Made by a program: the position numbers and the translations under genes. Below the pieces are notes generated by a model. It made no database searches. It worked only from the letters and a program-made list of their open reading frames with translations, and had not been told where the DNA came from. Positions 32,995 through 42,419 of a stretch of DNA of 64,000 nt are shown piece after piece; within the stretch, counting starts at the first letter, position 1; each line of letters starts with the position of its first letter. The DNA comes from Kibdelosporangium philippinense (GTDB lineage: Bacteria; Actinomycetota; Actinomycetes; Mycobacteriales; Pseudonocardiaceae), in NCBI RefSeq assembly GCF_021390435.2, contig NZ_JAJVCN010000003.1, positions 62,001-126,000 of the forward strand. The letters run 5' to 3'.

Positions 32995-34406
32995 TGCCGG
33001 TCCAGTGCGGCAATCAGTTCGGGACCGAGCGAGGTGACGTCACCGGCACCCATGGTCAGAACCAAGTCCCCGTCTTTCGCCAATGACGCGACCAGCCCGG
33101 GCACCTTGTCGAACGCGGGCTCGTAGTGCACGTGGTCAGTTGGCAACGGGACAGCGTCGGCGATCAGCGCTCCGCTGACGCCCGGCTCCGGCGCTTCGCG
33201 CGCACCGAACACGTCCAGCACCACGACCTCGTCGGCCAACGCGAGCGCTTCGCCGAACTCCTTGGCGAACATCCGGGTCCGCGAGTAGAGGTGCGGCTGG
33301 AACACGACGAGCACCCGTCCGCCCGCGGCTGCCGGACGCACGGCTCGCAACTGTGCGGCGACCTCGGTCGGGTGGTGGGCGTAGTCGTCGTACACGCGAA
33401 CTCCGCGAGAACGGCCCTTGAACTCGAACCGCCTGCGCACGCCACCGAACGCGGCAATGCCGTCAAGCAAACCCTCGAGCGGCGCGCCGAGTTCAAGCCC
33501 AGCGAGCAAAGCAGCCAGCCCGTTGAGGGCCATGTGCTCACCAGGAACCGCGATGCCGACTTCGATCTCCTTGCCTGCCAAGGAGATCACCGCACGACCG
33601 GCACCGTCGACCGGGTCGTACGACAGCAGCCTGGCCGAGTCGTCACCGTCCGCGTCGCGGCCGTAGCGCCGTACGCGCAGGCCACGTGCTTCTGCTCGCT
33701 CGGCGAGTGCGGCCGCGCCTGGGTCGTCGACACAGACGATGAGCACGCCATCGGAGTTCAGCCGGTCCACAAAGGACTCGAAGACCGCCGTGTACGCCTC
33801 TTCGGTGCCGTGGTGGTCAAGGTGATCGGCCTCGACGTTGGTCACGACCGCGACCGACGGCGAGAACACCAGGAACGAGCCGTCACTTTCGTCTGCCTCG
33901 GCGACAAAGATCCCACCGGAACCCTGGTGCGCGTTCGCGCCGGACTCGTTGAGGTCGCCGCCGATCGCGAACGACGGGTCCAACCTGCAGTGTTGCAATG
34001 CGACAGTCAGCATCGACGTTGTCGACGTTTTGCCATGCGTACCAGCGATGCAGGCGACCCGGTGGCCGACCATCAGGCCAGCCAACGTTTCCGAGCGGTG
34101 CAGCACGGTGATGCCGCGCTTGCGTGCCTCGACCAGTTCCGGATTGTCCTCTTTGATCGCTGTCGAGACGACCACAGCGGACGGCCCGTCCGCCAACAGA
34201 TCGAGGTTCTCGGCGGCCTGGCCGACGGCGATCCTCGCGCCCTGTGCGCGCAGCGCGAGGAAAGTCCGCGACTCCTTGGCGTCCGAACCGGACACTTGCA
34301 GGCCACGGGCGAGCAGGATGCGCGCGATACCGCTCATCCCGGCGCCACCGATGCCGACCAGATGCGCCCGCTCCAGCACGGCAGGGGTGGTGATGGTGCT
34401 GCTCAC
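32991..34406 (-). CDS. murC: UDP-N-acetylmuramate:L-alanine ligase
   Basis: Adds the first L-Ala to UDP-MurNAc in the cytoplasm. 471 residues in three Mur-ligase domains: Rossmann-like N-domain (HLVGIGGAGMSGIARIL), ATP-binding centre (CIAGTHGKTSTTSML), and C-domain with VFQPHLYSRTRMF. The Mur-ligase active-site patterns EADESDGSF and HHPTEV are present. It overlaps ftsQ downstream and murG upstream by 4 bases each, so translation is coupled. Confidence 0.97.
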   Translation of the reverse strand: MSSTITTPAVLERAHLVGIGGAGMSGIARILLARGLQVSGSDAKESRTFLALRAQGARIAVGQAAENLDLLADGPSAVVVSTAIKEDNPELVEARKRGITVLHRSETLAGLMVGHRVACIAGTHGKTSTTSMLTVALQHCRLDPSFAIGGDLNESGANAHQGSGGIFVAEADESDGSFLVFSPSVAVVTNVEADHLDHHGTEEAYTAVFESFVDRLNSDGVLIVCVDDPGAAALAERAEARGLRVRRYGRDADGDDSARLLSYDPVDGAGRAVISLAGKEIEVGIAVPGEHMALNGLAALLAGLELGAPLEGLLDGIAAFGGVRRRFEFKGRSRGVRVYDDYAHHPTEVAAQLRAVRPAAAGGRVLVVFQPHLYSRTRMFAKEFGEALALADEVVVLDVFGAREAPEPGVSGALIADAVPLPTDHVHYEPAFDKVPGLVASLAKDGDLVLTMGAGDVTSLGPELIAALDRQ

Positions 34407-35527
34407 TTGCGCACCACGTCCAGCACCATCTTGGCCAGCACGTCAGCGGCCGAGCCGTGCCCGGTGCTCTGCGCGGCGGCACCCATCGCGGACAGCCTGC
34501 GCGGGTTGGTCAGCAGCGGCAGCAGGACCTCCCTGAGCTTGTCCGGGCTCAGTTCGTTGTCCGGGATCATGATCGCGCCACCGGCGGTGACCTGGGGACG
34601 GCAGTTGAACGCCTGCTCGCCGTTGCCGATGGGCAGCGGCACGTACACGGCGGGCAGTCCGACAGCCGAGACCTCGGCAACGGTCATCGCGCCGGACCGG
34701 CACAGCACAGCGTCGGCGGCCGCGTAGGCGAGGTCCATCCGCTCCAGGTACGGCACCGGCACGTACGGCGGTGCGCCCGGGATCTGCTGGACCGCCAAGG
34801 TGTTCTTGGCGCCGTGCGCGTGCAGGACACCGATCCCGGCCCTGGCGAACTCGCTCGCCAGCGGGGCCACCGAGTTGTTGATCGACACCGCGCCCTGCGA
34901 ACCACCGAACACCAGCAGCGTCGGCGCGTGCGGGTGCAGCCGGAAGAACCGGCGCGCCTCGTCACGCAGTGCCTGCCGGTCAAGCTCTGTGATCGACTGC
35001 CGCAACGGGATCCCGATCACCTCGGCGTTCGGCAATCCCGAATCCGGCACGGCGGCGGCGACCCTGGCCGCGTACCGGGCACCGACCTTGTTCGCCATCC
35101 CGGTACGGGCGTTCGCCTCGTGCACCACGATCGGCAGACGGCCACGCGCGGCCAGATACGCGGGCAACGACACGTACCCGCCGAACCCGACGACGACATC
35201 CGCGCCGACCCGGTCGAGCACGTCGCGGGTCTGCTTGATCGCGCGGCGCACGTTCAGCGGCAGCTTGAGCAGGTCCATCGTGGGCTTACGCGGCATCGGC
35301 ACCGGCGGGATCATCTCCAGCTGGTAGCCACGCGCGGGCACGATCTTGCCTTCGAGGCCGCGCGGCGTTCCGAGCGCGACGACCCGAGCGTCTGGCCGGG
35401 CACGCCGCACCGCGTCGGCCAACGCGAGTGCCGGTTCGATGTGCCCGGCCGTGCCCCCACCGGCCACCACGACACACGGTCCCTGGTTAATGACGTCCTC
35501 CTTCGTCCGCACGGGGATGGCCGGCAC
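34403..35527 (-). CDS. murG: MurG, lipid I N-acetylglucosaminyltransferase
   Basis: Transfers GlcNAc to lipid I at the inner face of the membrane, giving lipid II. The GT28 pattern is clear: GGGTAGHIEPALALADAV at the N-terminus, GFGGYVSLPAYLAA, and FGGSQGAVSINN in the C-domain. The start is uncertain: GTG 35527 would overlap ftsW by 41 bases without a ribosome site, while a GGAGGA at 35501-35496 inside the ftsW end points to an initiation near 35491 (ATT codon). From 35527 the length is 374, close to the family norm. Confidence 0.96.
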   Translation of the reverse strand: MPAIPVRTKEDVINQGPCVVVAGGGTAGHIEPALALADAVRRARPDARVVALGTPRGLEGKIVPARGYQLEMIPPVPMPRKPTMDLLKLPLNVRRAIKQTRDVLDRVGADVVVGFGGYVSLPAYLAARGRLPIVVHEANARTGMANKVGARYAARVAAAVPDSGLPNAEVIGIPLRQSITELDRQALRDEARRFFRLHPHAPTLLVFGGSQGAVSINNSVAPLASEFARAGIGVLHAHGAKNTLAVQQIPGAPPYVPVPYLERMDLAYAAADAVLCRSGAMTVAEVSAVGLPAVYVPLPIGNGEQAFNCRPQVTAGGAIMIPDNELSPDKLREVLLPLLTNPRRLSAMGAAAQSTGHGSAADVLAKMVLDVVRK

Positions 35528-36965
35528 GGCCGCGTGCCGAACGCCTGTGTTCCCGACGGTGTTCCGGAACCGGAACGCTACGACGAGTCCTGCGGCGCTC
35601 GTTCAGCTGGCGCTCCGACGTGCCTGCCCGCCGGGAAGCCGGTTCGCGGCGTCCGGTCGCTCGTGGCGGCGTGGACGGTCGCGACGGCTTGCGCTTCTGC
35701 GGCGGGTTGTACACGTCGGGGGCGGGCAGCTTCATGAGCCGGCCGAACCGACCTGGTCCCTGCGAGCGTAGTGCGGCCACGGATTCGGGTTCATGGCGAG
35801 CACAGTTTGCGAGGATCCCGAACACGAACATGGTGACCACGATCGAGCTGCCACCGGCGGAAATCATCGGCAGCGTGATTCCCGTGACGGGCAGCAGGCC
35901 CACCACGTAGGCGATGTTGATCGCGGCCTGGCCGACCAGCCACACCGTCAAAGTGGCGGCGACCATCCGGATCCACGGGTCGATGTTGCGGGCGGCGATT
36001 CGCAGGCCGACCACGGCGAGCATGGCGAACAGCCCGAGCACCAGCGCGCAGCCCAAGAACCCCAGCTCCTCGCCGATCAGCGCGAAGATGAAGTCGTTAT
36101 GCACGTTGGGCAAGTACTCCCATTTCGACTGTCCCTGCCCGAGGCCCCGGCCGAGCAGACCGCCGTCGGCGAGCGCGTACTTCGCCTGCAGCGCCTGGTG
36201 TCCCTTGCCGGTCGGGTCCGCGTCCGGGTTGAGGAACGTCAGCACGCGGGCCAATCGGTAGCCCTCGTTGAGCGACAGCACCACGATGCCACCAAGACCA
36301 CCGAGCGTGGCGGCACCGAACAGGCGCATCGGCGCGCCCGCAAACCACAGCAGCGCGAACAGAACGACGATCAACGTGACCGTGCCGCCCAGGTCGGGCT
36401 GCATCATGACCAGCGCGAACATCAGCAGCGCGACGGGGACCAGCGGCACGAGCAGATGTCGGTACTGGTGCAGCATGGCTTTCTTCTGCACCAGGACGTG
36501 CGCGCCCCACAGCACCAGCGCGAGCTTGGCGACCTCGATGGGCTGGAACGAGATCGGGCCGATCACGAACCAGCTGGTCGTCCCATTGCGTGTGGTACCG
36601 ACCACCAGAACCAGCACCAGCAGGCCGAAACACACCGCGAGCGCGGGCGCCGCGAACTGCCGCATCTTCTTGAGCGGCATCCGGACCGCGACCCAGAACG
36701 CCACCGTGCCGATCACCACGAACAGCAGCTGCTTCTTGAAGACCGTGTACACCGACGAGCCGGTGTCCAGCGACACGACCGAGCTCGCGGACAGCACCAT
36801 CACCAGACCGAGCACGGTCAGCAGACCGAACACGGCAAGCACCAGGTGGAAGCTCGCCAACGGTCGGCCGAGCCATGCCGTCAGCAGCGTGAAGACGCTC
36901 GTGCGCTTGCGGCGTTCCGCCCTTGCGCGCTTACGCTCCTCGCCCGGAGTGAGGGTGGCTGTCAT
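35487..36965 (-). CDS. ftsW: FtsW, SEDS-family septal peptidoglycan polymerase
   Basis: 492 residues with about ten membrane segments between residues 37 and 400. Recognised blocks include GLLGRGLGQGQSKWEYLPNVHNDFIFALIGEELGF, which contains the catalytic Asp region of SEDS polymerases, and PVTGITLPMISAGGSS. It polymerises lipid II together with the transpeptidase FtsI. A cytoplasmic, highly basic tail (about 410-492, rich in Arg/Pro) is longer than in most bacteria, as in other actinobacteria. The tail overlaps the 5' end of murG. Confidence 0.96.
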   Translation of the reverse strand: MTATLTPGEERKRARAERRKRTSVFTLLTAWLGRPLASFHLVLAVFGLLTVLGLVMVLSASSVVSLDTGSSVYTVFKKQLLFVVIGTVAFWVAVRMPLKKMRQFAAPALAVCFGLLVLVLVVGTTRNGTTSWFVIGPISFQPIEVAKLALVLWGAHVLVQKKAMLHQYRHLLVPLVPVALLMFALVMMQPDLGGTVTLIVVLFALLWFAGAPMRLFGAATLGGLGGIVVLSLNEGYRLARVLTFLNPDADPTGKGHQALQAKYALADGGLLGRGLGQGQSKWEYLPNVHNDFIFALIGEELGFLGCALVLGLFAMLAVVGLRIAARNIDPWIRMVAATLTVWLVGQAAINIAYVVGLLPVTGITLPMISAGGSSIVVTMFVFGILANCARHEPESVAALRSQGPGRFGRLMKLPAPDVYNPPQKRKPSRPSTPPRATGRREPASRRAGTSERQLNERRRTRRSVPVPEHRREHRRSARGRAGHPRADEGGRH

Positions 36966-36980
36966 GACAATGCCTCCCTG

Positions 36981-38297
36981 TCACGCCGACGCCTGGACTG
37001 CCTTCGTGAACACCTCGCCGCGGTGCACGTAGCCCTCGAACATGTCGAACGACTTCGCAGCGGGCGCGAGCAGGACGACATCACCAGGGCATGCCAGTGC
37101 GCGGGCCGCGCGTACCGCTGCAGTCATGGCCCCATGGTCTCGTGAATCCAACCTCGTGATGGGGACCTCGGGGGCGTGTCGCTCCACAGCTTGTGCGAAA
37201 ACCTCCTGATCAACGCCCATGAGCACGACTCCGCGTAGGCGGTCGGCCACGCTGGCGACAAGGACGTCGACCTCGGCGCCGTGCAGTTCGCCGCCTGCGA
37301 TCCACACGATGTGCTCGTAGGCCATCAAAGACCCGGCCGCGGCATGGGTGTTGGTGGCCTTGGAGTCGTTGATGAACGGAATTCCGTCGATCTGGCCGAC
37401 CAGTTGGACCCGGTGCGGCTGGGGTTGGTAGCTACGCAGGCCTTCGCGGATCGCTTCAGGGCTGATGCCGTACGCCCTGGCCAGCGCGGCTGCGGCGAGC
37501 GCGTTGCTGACGTTGTGCAGGCCAGGCGGCTGAACCTCGTCGACGCGGCACAACTGGGTGTCGCCGTCCACGAGCCAGCCGTCGGTCACGCCGAACCGGT
37601 TCGGACCAGGCTCTCCGACCGTGAAGCCTTCGCCGACGCCCCCGGACAGCCGGACCGACCATTCATCGTCGGCGTTGAAGATCCGGGTTTTCGCGCCCCG
37701 GTAGATCTTGGCTTTGTCGGCCGCGTACGCCTCCATCGAGCCGTGCCAGTCGATGTGGTCCTCGGCCACGTTGAGCACAACGGCCGCGTCCACATCGAGG
37801 GACTCCAGCCAGTGCAGCTGGTAGCTGGACAGCTCGACCGCCAGCACCTCGTAGCCCGCACGGACCGCGTCGAGCACCGGCAGACCGATGTTCCCGCAGG
37901 CCACGGCCTTCACCCCGGCCGCGAGCAGCATCGACTCCAGCATCGTGACCGTGGTGGTCTTGCCGTCCGTGCCGGTCAACGCGAGCCAGGTCTGACCGGA
38001 CGACAACCACCTGGCCAGCTCGACATCACCGATGATCTCGATGCCCGCGTCGGCCACGGCCTTGTGCAACGGACTGTCCGGCTTCCAGCCTGGCGTGGTC
38101 ACCACCAGGTCCGTGCCCTCGGGCGGGGCCGTCAGGCCTGGCCGCGCGAGGTCACCGAACTCCCGCAAGGACTCGGGCGTACCGCCGGTGATGGTGACGC
38201 TGACGCCGAGGTCCACCAGCGCGGCCACGACCGAGCGCCCGGTCACGCCGCCGCCGATGACCAGGACGTTGCGCCCGACGAGATCAGCCCGCGCCAC
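36981..38297 (-). CDS. murD: UDP-MurNAc-L-Ala:D-glutamate ligase
   Basis: Adds D-Glu, the second amino acid of the stem peptide. About 438 residues from GTG 38297, in a 14-base overlap with mraY (a longer frame to 38345 lies within mraY and is rejected). N-domain NVLVIGGGVTGRSVV, ATP loop LTGTDGKTTTVTML, and C-domain GVVLMGVDQEVFAQ with FINDSKATNTHAA are family marks. It sits between mraY and ftsW as in other dcw clusters. Confidence 0.96.
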   Translation of the reverse strand: MARADLVGRNVLVIGGGVTGRSVVAALVDLGVSVTITGGTPESLREFGDLARPGLTAPPEGTDLVVTTPGWKPDSPLHKAVADAGIEIIGDVELARWLSSGQTWLALTGTDGKTTTVTMLESMLLAAGVKAVACGNIGLPVLDAVRAGYEVLAVELSSYQLHWLESLDVDAAVVLNVAEDHIDWHGSMEAYAADKAKIYRGAKTRIFNADDEWSVRLSGGVGEGFTVGEPGPNRFGVTDGWLVDGDTQLCRVDEVQPPGLHNVSNALAAAALARAYGISPEAIREGLRSYQPQPHRVQLVGQIDGIPFINDSKATNTHAAAGSLMAYEHIVWIAGGELHGAEVDVLVASVADRLRGVVLMGVDQEVFAQAVERHAPEVPITRLDSRDHGAMTAAVRAARALACPGDVVLLAPAAKSFDMFEGYVHRGEVFTKAVQASA

Positions 38298-39369
38298 TTG
38301 CCGCCAGCCATTCGCTGTAGAACAGGCCGAGCCCGAACATCGCACAGACGCCGCCGAGCAGCCAGAACCGGATGATCACCGTGGTCTCCGCCCACCCGGC
38401 GAGCTCGAAGTGGTGGTGGAAGGGTGCCATCCGGAACACCCGTTTCTTGGTCATCTGGAAGACCCCGATCTGCACGATCACCGAAAGCATCTCCACTACG
38501 AAGATGCCACCGATCACGATCATCAGCAGCTCGGTGCGGGTCATCATGGACAAACCGGCGACAAGGCCACCCAGTGCCAGCGAGCCGGTGTCACCCATGA
38601 AGATCTTGGCCGGTGCGGCGTTCCACCACAGGAAGCCGATACACGCGCCCATCGCCGCGGCGGCGACGATCGCGAGGTCGAGCGGGTCGCGGGTCTCGTA
38701 GCAGGCCGGGCCGAGCACCGCGGAGCAGTCGTTACGCAGCTGCCAGAAGCAGATGACCACGTACGTACCGAACACCATGGCCGCGGAGCCACCGGCCAGG
38801 CCGTCGAGGCCGTCGGTGAAGTTCACCGCGTTCGACCAGGCGCCGATGATGCCGTAGCAGAACACCACGAAGCCGACCGTGCCGAACGAGATGAACGAGA
38901 TGTCCCTGATGAAGGACAGGTTCGGCGAGGCGGGCGACAGGCCGTTCTCGTCGACGAACCGCAGCGCCAGGATGGCGAACGTGATACCGACGACCAGCTG
39001 GCCGACCAGCTTGGCCGTCTTGTTCAAGCCGAGGTTGCGCTGCTTGCGGATCTTGATGAAGTCGTCGAGGAAGCCGACCAGGCCGAGGCCGGTGGTCAGC
39101 ATCATCACCAACCAGCCGGACGCGGTCGGCGACTCGTCCCGGCCCATCAGCATGTTCACGCCGTACGAGCCGAGGTAGCCGACCCACATGGCGACCATGA
39201 TCGCCACACCGCCCATGGTCGGGGTGCCGCGCTTGGACTTGTGGCCCTGCGGGCCTTCCTCGCGGATCTCCTGCCCGAAGCCCTGCCGTGAGAACAGCTT
39301 GATCAGGTAGGGCGTGAACAGGATGGAGATCACCAGCGCGATCGCGCCGGCGATACCGATGCCGATCAC
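38284..39369 (-). CDS. mraY: Phospho-MurNAc-pentapeptide translocase
   Basis: Makes lipid I on the cytoplasmic side by moving phospho-MurNAc-pentapeptide onto undecaprenyl phosphate. 361 residues with ten membrane segments. The Mg2+/catalytic aspartates are in FLDDFIKI and NFTDGLDGLAGG, and the C-terminal loop MAPFHHHFELAGWAE holds the HHH motif. Overlaps murF by 4 bases and murD by 14. Confidence 0.98.
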   Translation of the reverse strand: MIGIGIAGAIALVISILFTPYLIKLFSRQGFGQEIREEGPQGHKSKRGTPTMGGVAIMVAMWVGYLGSYGVNMLMGRDESPTASGWLVMMLTTGLGLVGFLDDFIKIRKQRNLGLNKTAKLVGQLVVGITFAILALRFVDENGLSPASPNLSFIRDISFISFGTVGFVVFCYGIIGAWSNAVNFTDGLDGLAGGSAAMVFGTYVVICFWQLRNDCSAVLGPACYETRDPLDLAIVAAAAMGACIGFLWWNAAPAKIFMGDTGSLALGGLVAGLSMMTRTELLMIVIGGIFVVEMLSVIVQIGVFQMTKKRVFRMAPFHHHFELAGWAETTVIIRFWLLGGVCAMFGLGLFYSEWLAASGAG

Positions 39370-40808
39370 TTACTGTCCTCCAGGAGGGCATCGGCGACTC
39401 GCCACAAGGCCGCGGATTTCGAGGCCTTGACGAGTACCACGTCACCAGGTCGTAGTTCGGTTCGAAGCAGCGCGATCGCCGCGTCGACGTCCGGCACCAG
39501 CACGGATTCCTCTCCCCATGAGCCTTCGAGGTGGGCGCCCTGGTGCATAGCCCGTGCGTCTTCTCCCACCACCACAAGCCGATTGATGTCCAGCCGGACC
39601 GCGAGCCTGCCGATCCCGTCGTGCGCGTTGACGTGCTCGGCGCCGAGGTCGGCCATTGTTCCCAGCACCGCCCAGGTGCGGCGGTTTCCCTGCCTGGCGA
39701 TCTCGACGATGCTCTTCAGCGCGGCCCGGACCGATTCCGGGTTGGCGTTGTACGAGTCGTTGACGAACGTGACGCCGTCCGCCCGGGTGGTGACCTCCAT
39801 CCGGCGCGCGGACATGCGCTGTGCCTGTGAGAGCCGCTCGGCCACCTCGTCGACCGTCGCACCGAGTTCCAGCGCGACCGCGGCCGCCGACAGCGCGTTG
39901 CCCACGTGGTGCTCGCCGTGCAGCGTCAGCTTGACGTCGGCGTTGCCCTGCGGCGTCACGAGCTGGAAGCTCGCGCGCGCCTCGGCGTCCAGCACGATGT
40001 TCGCGGCGCGGATCTGCGCGTCGGCGCTCTCGCCGACCAGCACGACCCGGGCCTTCGTCCGGGACGCCATCGCCCGCACCAGCGGGTCGTCCGCGTTGAG
40101 CACGGCGACGCCGTCCTCCGGCAGCGCCTCGGCGAGTTCGCCCTTGGCCTTCGCGATGTCCTCACGGGAGGCGTAGGCGCCGACGTGCGCGGTGCCAACG
40201 TTGATCACCGCGCCGATCTTCGGCGGCGCTACCTCGGTCAGCTCACGGATGTGGCCCATGCCGCGGGCGGACAGTTCGAGCACGAGGTACTTGGTCTGCT
40301 CATCGGCCCGCAACACCGTCCACGGGTGGCCGAGTTCGCTGTTGAACGAGCCCGGCGGCGCGACCGTCGGCCCCATCGGCTTGACGAGCTGAGCGATCAG
40401 GTCCTTGGTCGAGGTCTTGCCGGACGAACCGGTCACCCCGACGATCGTCAGACCAGGCAAGCGGTCGACGACATAACGGGCGAGAGCGGCCAAACCGGCA
40501 AGGACCGCGGCACCAGAACCGTCCTTGTCGCCGATCAGCGCGAACGAGCCGTGGTTCGCCTCGGTCACCGGAGGAACGATCACCGCGGGCGCGTCGATCT
40601 CGCGGGCCGCGAGGGTCAGCCGAGCCCCTGAGGACTTGGCGAAGTCGTGGCCGTCGACCTTCACTCCCGGCAGTGCCACGAACAGGCCGTCCGGCCTGAC
40701 CTCGCGGGAGTCGAACTCGACCGTGCCGGTCACGACCACGTCGGGCTCGACGTTGTGCAGCCTGCCGCCGACCGCCTCGGCGATCTGTCCGGCGGTCAAT
40801 GGGATCAC
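39366..40808 (-). CDS. murF: UDP-MurNAc-tripeptide:D-Ala-D-Ala ligase
   Basis: Adds D-Ala-D-Ala, completing the pentapeptide. 480 residues. N-domain with FDSREVRPDGLFVALPG, ATP loop GVTGSSGKTSTKDLIAQ, then SFNSELGHPWTVLRADE, and C-domain VNDSYNANPESVRAALK. ATGA overlaps at both ends with murE and mraY show tight translational coupling. Confidence 0.97.
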   Translation of the reverse strand: MIPLTAGQIAEAVGGRLHNVEPDVVVTGTVEFDSREVRPDGLFVALPGVKVDGHDFAKSSGARLTLAAREIDAPAVIVPPVTEANHGSFALIGDKDGSGAAVLAGLAALARYVVDRLPGLTIVGVTGSSGKTSTKDLIAQLVKPMGPTVAPPGSFNSELGHPWTVLRADEQTKYLVLELSARGMGHIRELTEVAPPKIGAVINVGTAHVGAYASREDIAKAKGELAEALPEDGVAVLNADDPLVRAMASRTKARVVLVGESADAQIRAANIVLDAEARASFQLVTPQGNADVKLTLHGEHHVGNALSAAAVALELGATVDEVAERLSQAQRMSARRMEVTTRADGVTFVNDSYNANPESVRAALKSIVEIARQGNRRTWAVLGTMADLGAEHVNAHDGIGRLAVRLDINRLVVVGEDARAMHQGAHLEGSWGEESVLVPDVDAAIALLRTELRPGDVVLVKASKSAALWRVADALLEDSK

Positions 40809-42340
40809 AGGGTCACCTCACGGATCGCGGCCGAGAGCTCGTCCCGGTCGGAGAACGGATGCACGATGCCGGCGATCTCCTGGCCGGTCTCGTGGCCCTT
40901 GCCCGCGATCACGACCGCGTCACCGGGCTGGGCCTCGGCAACCGCGGCGGCGATGGCCGCACGCCGGTCACCGATCTCGCGCACGTCACCACGGCCCTCA
41001 GTGGCCATGGCCCCGGCGATCATCGCCTTACGTATCTCGGCCGGGTCCTCGCTACGCGGGTTGTCGTCAGTCACGATCAACAGCTCGCTGCGGACCGCGG
41101 CCTCGTGGCCCATCAACGGCCGCTTGGCCGCGTCACGGTCGCCACCACAACCCAGGACCGTGATCACACGGCCCGTTGTCCGCGCGCGGATCGCGTCCAA
41201 CGCGAGCGCGACTGCGGCGGGCTTGTGCGAGTAGTCGACGACGGCCGTGAACGGCTGCCCCAAAGCGACACGTTCCATCCGGCCAGGAACCTGAACCTCG
41301 TTCAGTCCCCTGGCGATCGCGTCCGGCTCGACTCCGATGACGGTCAGGCACGCGGCGGCCAGCAACGCGTTGGCGACGTTGAACGTGCCGGGCATCGGCA
41401 GCGTCACCAGGAACTGAACATCTGGGCCGTGCACGGTGAACGTCTGCTCACCGTCGATCGAGGACGTGATGCCCGAGGCGGTCCACTGGGCAGTCCTATC
41501 AGCGCTGTGCTCGGTGCTCACAGTAATTGTGTCCGCCTTGACCAGGCGCGCGCCCCACTCGCCGTCGGTGTTGACCACTTCCTTGGTGGACCGGCCGTCG
41601 AACAACAACGCCTTGGCGTTGAAGTAGTCGTCCATGTCCTGATGGAAATCCAGGTGGTCCTGGGAAAGATTGGTGAAGGCACCGACCGAGAACCGGGTTC
41701 CGCCGACCCTGCCGAGCGACAAGGCGTGGCTGGAGACCTCAATCGGCACGTGCGTGACGCCTCGTTCCGCCATCACCGCGAACAACGCCTGCAGATCGGG
41801 TGCTTCGGGCGTGGTGAACGCACTGGCCAGGCGTTCACCGGCGATCCGGGTCTCGACGGTGCCGACAAGGCCGGTCGTGTGCCCGGCGGCGCGCAGGCCA
41901 GCGTCGAGCATGTAAGTAGTCGTGGTCTTGCCGGACGTCCCCGTCACACCGAGCACGGACAGGCGCAGCGACGGCTCGCCGTAAATCCATGCGGCGATCG
42001 ATCCGAGCACGCCACGTGGGTCTTTGTGGACAAGGACCGGAACGTCCAGATCCGCCAACTGGTCCGCACCCGCGTGGTCGGTGAGGACCGCGACGGCGCC
42101 AGCGGCCACCGCGTCACGGGCGAACTGCGCTCCGTGCACGCGGGCACCCGGCAACGCGGCGAACAGGTCGCCGGGCTGGGCATGTTGGGCACGCAAGGTG
42201 GCGCCAGTGACCATCCCATCCAGATCGCCATGGGCTGGGTGCGCGTCCGCACGGGCCACCAGGGTGGTCAATGGGACGGGTTCTGTTTTGGCAGGGCGGG
42301 GCGGCGCGTTCACAGCCTTGCCCTCGAGCTTCGCGGGCAC
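40805..42340 (-). CDS. murE: UDP-MurNAc-dipeptide ligase (meso-DAP adding)
   Basis: Adds the third amino acid. 511 residues. ATP loop VTGTSGKTTTTYML, central TNLSQDHLDFHQDMDDYF, and the substrate selector DNPRSEDP. DNPR at this place marks enzymes that add meso-diaminopimelate instead of lysine, so the cell wall should be of the meso-DAP type, as in Pseudonocardiales. Separated by 79 bases from ftsI, the one sizeable gap in the middle of the cluster. Confidence 0.97.
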   Translation of the reverse strand: MPAKLEGKAVNAPPRPAKTEPVPLTTLVARADAHPAHGDLDGMVTGATLRAQHAQPGDLFAALPGARVHGAQFARDAVAAGAVAVLTDHAGADQLADLDVPVLVHKDPRGVLGSIAAWIYGEPSLRLSVLGVTGTSGKTTTTYMLDAGLRAAGHTTGLVGTVETRIAGERLASAFTTPEAPDLQALFAVMAERGVTHVPIEVSSHALSLGRVGGTRFSVGAFTNLSQDHLDFHQDMDDYFNAKALLFDGRSTKEVVNTDGEWGARLVKADTITVSTEHSADRTAQWTASGITSSIDGEQTFTVHGPDVQFLVTLPMPGTFNVANALLAAACLTVIGVEPDAIARGLNEVQVPGRMERVALGQPFTAVVDYSHKPAAVALALDAIRARTTGRVITVLGCGGDRDAAKRPLMGHEAAVRSELLIVTDDNPRSEDPAEIRKAMIAGAMATEGRGDVREIGDRRAAIAAAVAEAQPGDAVVIAGKGHETGQEIAGIVHPFSDRDELSAAIREVTL

Positions 42341-42419
42341 GCGCGAGAGGCTACCTTCGCTCGTTCGGCCGTCACCCGGCGGTGCTCGATCTTGCCCCGC
42401 GTACAGGCGTGGTAGGCGG

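Noticed and set aside
31000..34727. Long plus-strand frames opposite ftsZ, murC and murG
   Set aside because: Antisense to well-identified dcw genes and with His/Arg/Asp-rich, motif-free translations.
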